64,000 nucleotides of DNA from Tropicibacter sp. Alg240-R139 (GCF_900537075.1 NZ_UNRA01000001.1:310001-374000); one strand, 5' to 3'. Positions 43,084 through 51,881 are shown, counted from the stretch's first letter. Notes: generated by a model from the sequence alone, not told the origin. Translations and numbers: made by a program.

Positions 43084-43776
43084 ATGGAAATTATCTGGCT
43101 GGGACACGGCAGCTTTCGCATTGAAACCGCAGGACAGGTTCTGTTGATCGACCCCTGGCTGACCGGCAACCCCGCCCTGCCCGAGGATCAACACAACGCC
43201 GCCATCGCAGGCGCGACCCACATCCTGCTGACCCATGTGCATTTCGACCATGTGGTTGACGTCCTGCCGCTGGCCAAGAAACTGGGCGTGCCGGTTGTGG
43301 GTCAATACGACCTGATGGGCCATTGGGGAGAAACCGAAGGCATTGAAACCGTCGGCTTCAACAAGGGCGGCACCGTGGACCTGAACGGGATCAAGGTGTC
43401 GATGGTCCCCGCCTCGCATTCCTCGACCTTCAACACGCCCGACGGCATTCGCACCGGCGGGACCGAGGTTGGATTCATGATCGCGTCCGAAGGCAAGATG
43501 CTCTACCTCTCGGGCGACACCGACATCATGGCTGACATGGACTGGATGGGGGATTATTACAAACCCGACATCGGTATCCTGTCGGCGGGCGGCCATTTCA
43601 CCATGGACATGAAGGGCGCCGCCTATGCCGCCAAGCGATACTTCAACTTCAAGACTGTGATCCCCTGCCACTATGGCACCTTCCCGATCCTGGAACAGAA
43701 CGCCGACGACTTGCGCGCCGGGCTACCGGGGGTCGACGTGATCGAACCGAAGGTCATGCAGGCCATCACGCTATGA
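43084..43776 (+). CDS. MBL-fold metal-dependent hydrolase (UPF0173/UlaG-like)
   Basis: The product has 230 residues. GHGSFRI, LTHVHFDHVVD (about 50-60), GDTD and PCHYGTFP are the metallo-beta-lactamase motifs of the UPF0173 branch. The family includes lactonases and phosphoesterases but function is mostly unknown. It starts 70 bases from the divergent ceramidase gene and ends four bases before the first of four cyclase genes, so it heads the operon. A link to cyclic-nucleotide or lactone signalling is possible but unproven. Confidence 0.88.
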   Translation: MEIIWLGHGSFRIETAGQVLLIDPWLTGNPALPEDQHNAAIAGATHILLTHVHFDHVVDVLPLAKKLGVPVVGQYDLMGHWGETEGIETVGFNKGGTVDLNGIKVSMVPASHSSTFNTPDGIRTGGTEVGFMIASEGKMLYLSGDTDIMADMDWMGDYYKPDIGILSAGGHFTMDMKGAAYAAKRYFNFKTVIPCHYGTFPILEQNADDLRAGLPGVDVIEPKVMQAITL

Positions 43777-43780
43777 GGTC

Positions 43781-44752
43781 ATGAGCGACATCACCCCCTC
43801 GCCCGAATTAGGAGCCATCGTTCGCCGCTGGCTCCGTTCCTATGCGGCAGGTGATAAAGAGGCGGTGCTCAACCTCTTCTCGCAAGACAGCGCCTTGGGC
43901 TACATCGGCTCGTCCCATGACGAAATCTGGCGCGACGAAACCCTGCGCCGTGGCATGGGCGGGTATATGGAGGACATCCCGAGTTTCTCTTGGGACAAGG
44001 ACGATTTCCGAGGGTATGAATGCGGCAAACTGGGCTGGGTCGAATGGTTCGGCGGTCGGGTCTCGCTGGACAGCGGCAAGGAAATCACCTTTCGCTCGAC
44101 CTTTGTGCTGCATCTGGAAAAGGGCGTCTGGCGGATCGTCCATGTCCACAACTCCAACCCGGTCTCGAACATGGACGCCCTGGGGTATCAATCCCGCGGG
44201 TTCGAGGAACTGTTAGAGGCCGCTTTGTCCGCCCCGGTCAACCTGGCACAGACCGGCATGGCGACGATCATGTTCACCGACATCGCCGGCAGTTCGGCGC
44301 TGGCCGAGACCCTTGGTGACGCCCGTTGGTCAGCCGCCGTTCAAGCGCACATGAAGCAGGTCGGCGACATCCTGTCTGACCACGGCGGAACATTGGTTAA
44401 AACCCTGGGCGACGGCACCATGTCCGCCTTCCCCTCTGCCACCGGCGCCCTGACAGCGGCTGCTGAACTCCAGCGGATGATCACAAACAGCACCGCCGAG
44501 CCGCGCCTGCAAATCCGCATCGGGTTGCACACCGGCGATCTGGTGGAACAGGACGGCGACATGTTCGGCACCGTTGTGAACAAGGCCGCCCGCGTCGCCT
44601 CGATCGCGGCGCCTGGCGACATCTGTCTTTCGGACGCCACCCACATCATGGTCGGCGGCGCGACACAATTTGACTTCTCGGAACCGGCACAGGTCCGGCT
44701 CAAGGGGCTAGAGGGCCAGCACACCACTTATCGGCTGGAGTGGCAGGAATGA
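43781..44752 (+). CDS. NTF2-like plus class III adenylyl cyclase, copy 1
   Basis: The product has 323 residues: an N-terminal NTF2/SnoaL-like domain (about 5-130) joined to a class III nucleotidyl cyclase domain (about 160-320). Catalytic set: Asp167 and Asp211 (metal), Lys207 and Asp260 (adenine selection), Asn267 and Arg271 (transition state). No membrane segment. It should make cAMP as a homodimer in the cytosol with the NTF2 domain as ligand or dimer module. It starts four bases after the MBL gene and its stop overlaps the next start as ATGA. Confidence 0.88.
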   Translation: MSDITPSPELGAIVRRWLRSYAAGDKEAVLNLFSQDSALGYIGSSHDEIWRDETLRRGMGGYMEDIPSFSWDKDDFRGYECGKLGWVEWFGGRVSLDSGKEITFRSTFVLHLEKGVWRIVHVHNSNPVSNMDALGYQSRGFEELLEAALSAPVNLAQTGMATIMFTDIAGSSALAETLGDARWSAAVQAHMKQVGDILSDHGGTLVKTLGDGTMSAFPSATGALTAAAELQRMITNSTAEPRLQIRIGLHTGDLVEQDGDMFGTVVNKAARVASIAAPGDICLSDATHIMVGGATQFDFSEPAQVRLKGLEGQHTTYRLEWQE

Positions 44753-45726
44753 GCGACGTTCGCCCCTCTCCTGAAATCCTGGCCATCGCACGGCGCTGGA
44801 TCGAAGCGGTCCCGAACCGGAAACCAAATGACCTGCGCAATCTGATGACCAAAGAAGACCATCTGCTGTTTTTGGGAACAGCAGAAGACGAACTCTGGTC
44901 AGGCACACCTGTCCGCGATGGTGTTGGTGAATTTTTCGGCGCACTCTCGGACTTCACCAAATGTGAAGAGCAGTTCGGCGTAGCCTATGAAAACGGCGGA
45001 ACCGGGTGGGCCTGCTTCACCCATATAGTCGCATTCGCCTCCCTCCCTGACAGATCATTTCTAGTGCGCAATACACTTGTCCTCACACTCGAAGACGGGG
45101 CTTGGAAAATCGTCCACCGCCATGGATCCCTGCCTACCCCGAACGAAGATCACACCGGCGTCGAGCAACCCGCCATCGCCGATCTGGTCACAGCCGCAAA
45201 AGATGGGATCACGTTGAACCAGACCGAAGGCCTCGCCTCGATCATGTTCACCGACATCGTCGGATCATCGGCCCTGGCCTCGGCCCTTGGCGACCGCGCC
45301 TGGTCTCCCATCATCTCGGCCCATTTCAAAACGATCCGGGACATTGTCGAAAAGAATGACGGCCAATTCGTCAAATCTCTGGGCGATGGCACAATGTCGT
45401 CGTTTCCGTCCGCCCGCGCCTGCCTAAGCGCCGCAACACAGATACAATCCGCGCTGCAATCCGACACCAACGAACCGCACCTAACCGTGCGCGTCGGCAT
45501 CCACACCGGCGAAGTGATGCAGGCCCACGACGACTTTTTCGGCACCGTCGTGAACAAGGCCGCCCGCATCACCGCCACGGCGCAGGCGCAACAAATCCGG
45601 GTGTCGGATACAACGCGCCTGATCGCCGGAAACACCGGAGGCTTCACCTTTTTCGGTTCAAAGGATTTTAACCTCAAAGGACTGCAAGGTCGCCACACAA
45701 CTTACCTGCTAGAGTGGCAGGCATGA
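44749..45726 (+). CDS. NTF2-like plus class III adenylyl cyclase, copy 2
   Basis: The product has 325 residues with the same architecture as copy 1. In the N-terminal domain GTAEDELWSGTPVRDGVGEFF and AWKIVHRHGS are recognisable. The cyclase residues Asp169, Lys209, Asp213, Asp262, Asn269 and Arg273 are all present with the same spacings. The ATG overlaps the previous stop by four bases, so translation is coupled. Sequence divergence from the other copies is large, particularly in the NTF2 part, which fits different ligands. Confidence 0.88.
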   Translation: MSDVRPSPEILAIARRWIEAVPNRKPNDLRNLMTKEDHLLFLGTAEDELWSGTPVRDGVGEFFGALSDFTKCEEQFGVAYENGGTGWACFTHIVAFASLPDRSFLVRNTLVLTLEDGAWKIVHRHGSLPTPNEDHTGVEQPAIADLVTAAKDGITLNQTEGLASIMFTDIVGSSALASALGDRAWSPIISAHFKTIRDIVEKNDGQFVKSLGDGTMSSFPSARACLSAATQIQSALQSDTNEPHLTVRVGIHTGEVMQAHDDFFGTVVNKAARITATAQAQQIRVSDTTRLIAGNTGGFTFFGSKDFNLKGLQGRHTTYLLEWQA

Positions 45727-46697
45727 CCGATCCGTTCACCCCGTCGCCGGAACTAAAAGCCGTCGCCCGGCGGTTCTTTCGGGCGGTTCGCGAACGGGAC
45801 GGCAAAGCGATGCGAAACCTCTTGTCGCGCTCGGCCAAGTTGCGGTTTATCGGTACCGCGCCAAACGAACGCTGGAGCGGGCAGTCCCTGCGCGACGGGC
45901 TTGCGGCGCATTTCAACGAAGCCCCCCCCTTTCTGGTGGACGAGGAAACCTACGGCGAAGCCTTTGAAGCAGGTGACACCGGCTGGGCCATCTTTGAACG
46001 CAGCATCGAATTGCAGGGCACCCCGGTGCCGGTCGATTTTCGGTTCACCCTAATTTTCACGATGGAAGACGGCACATGGAAAATCCTGCACCGCCATGCT
46101 TCGATTGGCAAACCAAACGCCGACACGCATGGCGTTGAACACCGCGCGCTGGATGAACTGGCCGCGCTGGCCTCGGCCTCGGACCTGCCGGAAACACACA
46201 CTGATATCGTGACGGTCCTGTTCACCGATATTACCGATTCAACAACCCTTGCCGCAACTCTTGGAGACAGGCTTTGGACAGAGATCGTTCAACGTCATTT
46301 GATCATGATCGAGGACTGCGTAAGCAAACACGGCGGTCAGTTGGTCAAGTCCCTGGGCGACGGCACAATGTCCGTCTTCCCCTCCGCCGCCCAAGCCTTG
46401 CGGGCTGCGCGCTCCGTTCAGCAAACCCTGGCGCAGGTCCAGCAAGAACCCCGCCTGAGCGTCCGCATCGGGGCTCATACCGGGGGTGTGGTGCACTCTG
46501 GCCAGGATTTCTTTGGCACCGTTGTCAACAAAACAGCCAGGCTGACAGCCATCACCGGCCCCGAAGAAATCCGTGTGTCCCACGCCACCCGTACAATGGT
46601 CGGCAACGCCGAGTTCACCTTTGCCAGCCCCCTCACCGTTCCACTCAAGGGACTGGATGGCGAACACCTAATCCACAAGTTTGAATGGCAGACATGA
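45723..46697 (+). CDS. NTF2-like plus class III adenylyl cyclase, copy 3
   Basis: The product has 324 residues. Asp169, Lys209, Asp213, Asp262, Asn269 and Arg273 keep the full active-site set. Deviations from the siblings: TDS for GSS after the first Asp, AHTGG for (I/L)HTGE near 251, and RVSHATR for RVSD(A/T)TR near 284. It may therefore differ in activity or regulation, but key catalytic residues remain. The start overlaps the previous stop as ATGA. Confidence 0.87.
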   Translation: MTDPFTPSPELKAVARRFFRAVRERDGKAMRNLLSRSAKLRFIGTAPNERWSGQSLRDGLAAHFNEAPPFLVDEETYGEAFEAGDTGWAIFERSIELQGTPVPVDFRFTLIFTMEDGTWKILHRHASIGKPNADTHGVEHRALDELAALASASDLPETHTDIVTVLFTDITDSTTLAATLGDRLWTEIVQRHLIMIEDCVSKHGGQLVKSLGDGTMSVFPSAAQALRAARSVQQTLAQVQQEPRLSVRIGAHTGGVVHSGQDFFGTVVNKTARLTAITGPEEIRVSHATRTMVGNAEFTFASPLTVPLKGLDGEHLIHKFEWQT

Positions 46698-47671
46698 TCC
46701 GCCCCTCACAAGAAATCGCCGCCGTCGTCCGGCGCTGGAACGATGCCATGCGTCGCAAGGACGGGGCCACGCTGACCAACATGCTCTCGCGGTCCGAGCA
46801 TCTGCGCTATCAAGGGTCAGCCGAGGGCGAAAGCTGGGCCGGGCAAGTATTCCGGCAAGGTTTTGTCGATCATGTGCGGGAAATCCCCGATTATGACTGG
46901 GAGGAACATGCAACCGAAGCCTTTGAATGCGGCTCGGTGGGCTGGGCGCATTGTCTGGCAACCCTGCGGTTTTCCACCACTGGCAGCGAATCCCTGCATC
47001 GCTTCACATTTGTTTTGCACCTGGAAGAAGGCAGCTGGCGCATGGTGCAGCTGCATGTGTCCAATCCAACGAACAACTTCGAAAAGATGGGCGCAGATCA
47101 CCGCGCCTTGGACGATCTGATCGAGGCCGCACGCGCCGACAATCCCATGCACGGCCAAAGCGGCGTCGCAACGGTGATGTTTACCGACATCGTCGGATCT
47201 TCAATCATTGCGCAAACCGTGGGTGACGTGGTGTGGAGCCGGACAGTGAATGACCACATCACCGCCGTCAGCGCCAACGTCGAGGTCAACGGCGGCCGCA
47301 TGATCAAATCCCTGGGCGACGGCACCATGTGCACCTTCTCCTCGGCCCGCGCCGCAATGGTCTGTGCGCAGGACTTGCAACGTGGATTGCAAAACATACC
47401 TGCCGAACCCCGCATCCAGATCCGCATTGGCCTGCACACCGGCGAAGTCATCGACACCGGCGAAGACTTCTTTGGCACCGTCGTGAACAAAGCCGCGCGT
47501 GTCGCGGGGCTGGCCGGAGCAGAAGAGATCCGGGTATCGGACGCGACCCGATTAATGATCGGAACCGACCCGCAGTTTTCGTTTTCAGACCAGACAGCAG
47601 GCGTTCTGCGGGGATTAGCTGGAAACCATACGACACATCTTTTGGCCTGGCGCGACGCGACCCCGGACTAA
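46694..47671 (+). CDS. NTF2-like plus class III adenylyl cyclase, copy 4
   Basis: The product has 325 residues. Asp165, Lys205, Asp209, Asp258, Asn265 and Arg269 give a complete catalytic set at the same spacing as the other copies. Start 46694 overlaps the previous stop as ATGA; an in-frame ATG at 46685 is possible but would break the pattern. The NTF2-like part shows YQGSAEGESWAGQVFRQGF and FVLHLEEGSWRMVQLH. It is the last cyclase before the M24 gene, 15 bases away. Confidence 0.87.
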   Translation: MIRPSQEIAAVVRRWNDAMRRKDGATLTNMLSRSEHLRYQGSAEGESWAGQVFRQGFVDHVREIPDYDWEEHATEAFECGSVGWAHCLATLRFSTTGSESLHRFTFVLHLEEGSWRMVQLHVSNPTNNFEKMGADHRALDDLIEAARADNPMHGQSGVATVMFTDIVGSSIIAQTVGDVVWSRTVNDHITAVSANVEVNGGRMIKSLGDGTMCTFSSARAAMVCAQDLQRGLQNIPAEPRIQIRIGLHTGEVIDTGEDFFGTVVNKAARVAGLAGAEEIRVSDATRLMIGTDPQFSFSDQTAGVLRGLAGNHTTHLLAWRDATPD

Positions 47672-47686
47672 AAAGAAAGGAAAAAC

Positions 47687-48859
47687 GTGCCAGCAACAGA
47701 TTTCTCGCAAATCGAATATGATCAACGCCTGACCAAGACCCGCACCGCCATGGCGCACCAAGGCATCGACACGCTGATCGTCGCCGACCCCTCGAACATG
47801 GCCTGGCTGACAGGCTATGACGGGTGGAGCTTTTATGTCCCGCAAGTGGTCATCGTGCCCAGCACAGGCACGCCGCTCTGGTGGGGGCGCACGCAGGACA
47901 AGGCAGGCGCGGCACAGACCACCTGGATCGGCGCGGACAACCTGTTCGACTGGCCCGAAGAGCACGTCCAGCACCCAGACCACCACCCCTACGAGGCGCT
48001 TGTGACACTGCTGCAAGAGCGTGACTGGACCACCGGGCTCGGCGTCGAGATGGACAACTATTATTACTCCGCCGCCGCGCACCGTATCTTGGAAACTGCC
48101 TTTGGCCGCGACGCGATTGCGGACGCAACCGGACTGGTAAACTGGCAGCGCGCAGTCAAAAGCAAAGCGGAACTGGCGATGATGCGCAAGGCAGGCCAGC
48201 TGACCGCCCACATGCACGCCACCTTGCGCGACGGCTTTTGCGAAGGGCGCCCCAAAAACGAACTGGTGGCCGAGGTGCAGGCCGCAGGCGTCGCCGGGCT
48301 GCCGGGACTGGCGGGCGACTACCCGGCGATTGCGCCCATCGCGCCATCCGGCCTCGAAGCCTCCGCCTCGCATATCACCTGGAACGACCGGCCTTTGACT
48401 CGCGGAGAGGCCACCTATTTCGAGGTTTCGGGCTGCTATCACCGTTACCACTGCCCCGCCAGTCGGACGCTGTTTCTGGGCGATGTTCCCTCCGACATCC
48501 GCCGCGCCGAAGAGGCGGTATTACAAGCCATCGAAGACACCTTTGCCGCCGCCCGCCCCGGTACCGCTTGCGAGGATGTCGCCGCCTGTGTCTATGACAG
48601 CTTTGCGCGGGCCGGATACGTGAAAGCCAACCGAACCGGATACCCCATCGGCCTCAGCTACCCGCCCGACTGGGGCGAACGCACCATGAGCCTGCGCCCC
48701 GGCGACACGACGCCCTTGCAGGAAAACATGACCTTCCACCTGATGCCCGGCCTCTGGACGCCAGACTGGGGCGTGGCAATCACCGAAAGCTTTGTCGTCA
48801 CCCCGAGCGGCGGCCAACCCCTCGCCGACATCCCCCGCGCCCTGGTGGTGAAAGGATAA
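47687..48859 (+). CDS. M24-fold hydrolase, ectoine-hydrolase (DoeA)-like
   Basis: The product has 390 residues from a GTG at 47687 with AAAGGAA upstream. Creatinase_N (about 10-145) precedes an M24 pita-bread domain. DPSNMAWLTGYDGWSFYV, GVEMDNYYYSAAAH, ATGLVNWQRAVKSKAE and GYPIGLSYPPDWGERTMSLRPGD are close to what I know of ectoine hydrolase DoeA. The usual M24 metal aspartates are replaced (FEVSGCYHRYHCPASRT), as in creatinase-type non-metallo members. It may open ectoine or a related cyclic amidine or amide. No other ectoine genes are in the window. It is last in the cyclase operon. Confidence 0.75.
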   Translation: MPATDFSQIEYDQRLTKTRTAMAHQGIDTLIVADPSNMAWLTGYDGWSFYVPQVVIVPSTGTPLWWGRTQDKAGAAQTTWIGADNLFDWPEEHVQHPDHHPYEALVTLLQERDWTTGLGVEMDNYYYSAAAHRILETAFGRDAIADATGLVNWQRAVKSKAELAMMRKAGQLTAHMHATLRDGFCEGRPKNELVAEVQAAGVAGLPGLAGDYPAIAPIAPSGLEASASHITWNDRPLTRGEATYFEVSGCYHRYHCPASRTLFLGDVPSDIRRAEEAVLQAIEDTFAAARPGTACEDVAACVYDSFARAGYVKANRTGYPIGLSYPPDWGERTMSLRPGDTTPLQENMTFHLMPGLWTPDWGVAITESFVVTPSGGQPLADIPRALVVKG

Positions 48860-48863
48860 CGGG

Positions 48864-48945
48864 GGCACTCCCGTCCGTCGGTCGAGCATCAAAGATGCCC
48901 GCCTCCCGTTGGGCCGGGCCTCGCTCCGCTCGGCGGGTGGCGTTC
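48864..48945 (+). repeat. Dispersed GC-rich repeat, copy B1
   Basis: ACTCCCGTCCGTCGGTCGAGC, GCATCAAAGATGCCCG and CTCCCGTTGGGCCGGGCC lie in order, then CTCGCTCCGCTCGG closes a GC hairpin. It is the plus-strand equivalent of B2 at 34465-34547 (minus). The repeat begins five bases after the M24 stop and may serve as a 3' structure for the cyclase operon. Confidence 0.8.
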
Positions 48946-49409
48946 TATTGCACGGTGGAGTTGGGGTTCAAACCGTTAGCCACACAGGTCATTGTGACGA
49001 GGTCGGTTATCCGCTCTTGCCAGTCCAGCACGTCCAGATTGGGCGTTCTTTACAGACCCTCAGGTCGTTCTACTGCTGATGCCGTCTGGTCACTCTCGCG
49101 AGACCGCTTTGCGCAGAAACTCGACTTTGCAAAGTCGAGCAAATGGGCCTACGTTGACCTTCGGTTGCTCCCATCGCAATGTCTGCTTTGTTCTGACCAT
49201 CCAAGACGTACAGGCCGTGATCAGCTCGCAGAATACTCTCGTTGCTTTTGATGGGAATTCGGACGTGAGCAAGGTGAACAAAAGGCCAAGTGCTGATCTG
49301 GATAAAGCCCGAGCAAACGGTCAATTGCCGGACGGATACACGCCAAATCACGGCAGGAATCTACCTGACTGGCTTCCACAACGCATACGGAGCTAACCGA
49401 AACTTACGG
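48946..49409. other. Gene-free region with a perfect 20-base palindrome
   Basis: No credible gene is seen. CTCGACTTTGCAAAGTCGAG at 49120-49139 is a perfect palindrome. An open frame (about 49079-49396) shows some protein-like composition in its second half (ending NHGRNLPDWLPQRIRS) but no family, so I treat it as noise or a decayed gene. The region ends at the stop of the AraC gene. Confidence 0.5.
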
Positions 49410-50399
49410 TCACCTCTGCTTCGCCCGAGCCTGCGAAGGAGCTTTACCCGTCCACCGTCGGTAAGCCCGTGTAAAATTCGATGCTTGAGTAAAGCCGGTG
49501 CGAAAGGCAATTTCTGTCACCGTCATCTCACCTTCGCCAATTGCTGTAGTAGCGTATTGCTGCCGCTGCTCATCCAAAATAGCCTTGAAAGATGTGCCTT
49601 CGCTGGACAGCTTTCGGCTCAACGCCTTGGGATGAAGACGGCAGGCACGGGCGGTTTTGGTGATGTCGAGCTTGGGGTCACTCATATGATCACTACAAAA
49701 ACTGCGAACCGACCCCACTAAGGTTTCAAACTCCTTAGCCGTCTCTCCTAGTGACATGTCACCGGTCTCAAACGCCTGGTTCATAACCATCCATCGGGAG
49801 GGAAACCGCAATGTCAGACCCATCTTTGAGCCGGTGATCAAAGAAGAACGGGGGAGCAACCAATCGGGCACGACGGTTTCGTCTACGACCACTGCAAGCA
49901 CATCCTTTGGATCCCAGGCCTGACCCACACGTGGTCGAATTTGCTCGATAAGAAGGGCTAGGGTAAGCGCATCCGGGTGGGTCGGATTGGCGTCGGGTTC
50001 GACTTTTCGAGTCATTTTCAACGTCGCGTATTGTCCGTCATTCTCCAGCCTGTAGTTGGTAGAATTCCCATAGGATCCGACAGAAATCAGAAAACGGTCC
50101 AGCAGATTACCCACCGTTTGTTCGCCTGCCAAATGCTGCGTCACCGGTCCCATCGCATTTCGTGCCATATCGCGCCCGACTGTGGCCCCCAAAAACGGGT
50201 CACCAAGCCGAGTGGCGATCTCATCAATGGTCTCGTAGATGGCTTTAACGGGAATGAGCCGATCAAAATCCGTTCTGATGGCTTTGGAAATCTGCATATC
50301 GTCCAACAACAGATCCACATCTCCTCCGCGATCTTCGAAGTGAAGTATGAGCGGCATCAGAAGAGCGGCGCGAACCAATGGGGGGGAGCTATCAGGCAT
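49410..50399 (-). CDS. AraC-family regulator with AraC_binding-type N-terminus (PF12625-like)
   Basis: The product has 329 residues. The N-terminal ligand domain (about 20-205) resembles the arabinose-binding-like domain found in OruR/AdpA-type AraC proteins, and the C-terminal HTH pair is ITKTARACRLHPKALSRKLSSEG and VTEIAFRTGFTQASNFTRAYRRWTGKAPSQ. It is divergent from the M19-like operon across 240 bases that contain no convincing gene, so it is the likely activator of that operon. The inducer is unknown. Confidence 0.87.
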   Translation of the reverse strand: MPDSSPPLVRAALLMPLILHFEDRGGDVDLLLDDMQISKAIRTDFDRLIPVKAIYETIDEIATRLGDPFLGATVGRDMARNAMGPVTQHLAGEQTVGNLLDRFLISVGSYGNSTNYRLENDGQYATLKMTRKVEPDANPTHPDALTLALLIEQIRPRVGQAWDPKDVLAVVVDETVVPDWLLPRSSLITGSKMGLTLRFPSRWMVMNQAFETGDMSLGETAKEFETLVGSVRSFCSDHMSDPKLDITKTARACRLHPKALSRKLSSEGTSFKAILDEQRQQYATTAIGEGEMTVTEIAFRTGFTQASNFTRAYRRWTGKAPSQARAKQR

Positions 50400-50639
50400 C
50401 CGACTAATCTAGACCAATCAGCTTGGCGTTGTCATTCATTCAAGGACGGCAATATGATACTACTGTACTCAAGGGATAAGACAGCCACGTTTTTCCAGAC
50501 TAACTTCGAACATAGATATGTTGCCTTCACCGTATTTTCTCCAACCCGCGCAAAGGTTTCGCAGATGGAAGGTTTTATCGCCAGCCGCAGCTACGGATTG
50601 CCCACGTAATCCGGGCGCCGCCATTTAAGAGGACAAATC

Positions 50640-51881
50640 ATGTCAAACAAGAACACGTTTTCCCGCCGTGAACTGATGGCCCTGGCAGCGCAATCCGCGG
50701 CGGCCCTCCCCCTTCTTGGCGCCCCGGCCCTGGCCCGTGAACTGGATGAATATGGCGGGTTCAGTGGCAACAAGAATTTCAAATATATCAGCGCCCCGGC
50801 AACCGTCTATGATTTTGGCCTGACACCGGAACAGGAAGAGCACGCCAAGGAATTGCACGCATCCCTGATCATCTTTGACGGCCTGTCGGAATGCACGTTC
50901 TACCCCGAGTTCATCACCAACATGAAACGCGGGGGCGGCACATCAGGCAACTTCTCGATTGGGATTTCTGACATGCTGCGCTGGACCCCGGACACCGTTT
51001 TCAAGCCACAGGAATGGTGGAGCTGGGAGGCGTTGAACAGAGATCTGGATGCGCTTTATCGCATGATGCACTTATTCCGAGATGACGCGATGATGACCCT
51101 GAACCACGCGGATATTCTGGAGGCAAAGAAAACCGGCAAGGTCGGCTTCATGCCGGGCACGCAGAACACCAAGTTTCTGGACGACGCCGTAAATCGCCTG
51201 GACGAAATGCACCGCAAAGGGCTCCGGATCGTTCAGATCACCTACAATGCGACGAACGCTGTTGGTGCTGGCAGTGCTGAGGCGCCGGAAAATCGGTTTG
51301 GACTCAGCCGCTTGGGACACATGGTGGTGGAGCGGATGAACGAAGTCGGAATGCTCGTCGATACAGGCCACAGCTCTCCCGAAACAATGATACGCGCAGC
51401 AGAAGTATCAACCAAACCCATCGTCATTTCGCATGCCGGGATGTTGTCAAAGGTCAACCAGACACGGGCGACAACGGACGAAGCCATCAGGGCGGTTGCC
51501 GACAAAGGCGGCGTAATGGGCGTGATCAGTACACCTACCGCCATTGCCGGAAGCGATAAATGCACCGTCGAGGACATGCTCGATAACGTCGATCACGCGG
51601 TTAACATCGCCGGTGTCGACGGCGTCGGGTTTGGCTCTGATTTCATTATCCCCGCGACATTCGAACAAATCCTGTCTGCCCCGGAATGGGACGAGGAAGT
51701 CGTCGCAACTATCGGTGAGTTTGAGGTATGGCCCTGGTCGGACGGGCATGTGGGCTGGGAGAACAACTCGGCTTATCCGAACATGACCCGTGGCTTGATC
51801 AAGCGAGGGTATTCGGACGAAGACATCGCCAAGATCATGGGTGGAAACTTCCTGCGGGTGATCAAAGACACCATTGGGTAA
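50640..51881 (+). CDS. Tat-exported M19 (membrane dipeptidase)-like protein with altered metal site
   Basis: The product has 413 residues. A twin-arginine signal (SRRELMALAAQSAAALP, residues 8-24) ends near the ALA at 30-32. The rest is a peptidase_M19 barrel. In renal dipeptidase the DGHND motif gives two zinc ligands; here it is DGLSE (80-84), so the His is Leu and the Asp is Glu. The bridging Glu region reads GTQNT (173-177). The other histidines His244 (DTGHSS) and His265 (ISHAG) are kept. Metal binding is therefore uncertain. It opens the exported-protein operon. Confidence 0.8.
   Translation: MSNKNTFSRRELMALAAQSAAALPLLGAPALARELDEYGGFSGNKNFKYISAPATVYDFGLTPEQEEHAKELHASLIIFDGLSECTFYPEFITNMKRGGGTSGNFSIGISDMLRWTPDTVFKPQEWWSWEALNRDLDALYRMMHLFRDDAMMTLNHADILEAKKTGKVGFMPGTQNTKFLDDAVNRLDEMHRKGLRIVQITYNATNAVGAGSAEAPENRFGLSRLGHMVVERMNEVGMLVDTGHSSPETMIRAAEVSTKPIVISHAGMLSKVNQTRATTDEAIRAVADKGGVMGVISTPTAIAGSDKCTVEDMLDNVDHAVNIAGVDGVGFGSDFIIPATFEQILSAPEWDEEVVATIGEFEVWPWSDGHVGWENNSAYPNMTRGLIKRGYSDEDIAKIMGGNFLRVIKDTIG

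Noticed and set aside
43781-47671. The four cyclase genes might be an assembly duplication.
   Set aside because: Copies differ widely in DNA and protein sequence, especially in the N-terminal halves, and lengths are 323-325 residues with different overlaps; an assembly artefact would be near-identical.
49079-49396. 105-residue ORF in the spacer before the AraC gene.
   Set aside because: It crosses the palindrome at 49120-49139, has no ribosome site or recognised domain, and its first half reads like random translation of GC-rich DNA.
50455-50609. 51-residue ORF upstream of the M19-like operon (starting MILLYSRDKTATFFQ).
   Set aside because: No Shine-Dalgarno and no family; it fills the promoter spacer of the operon, so the support is too weak.
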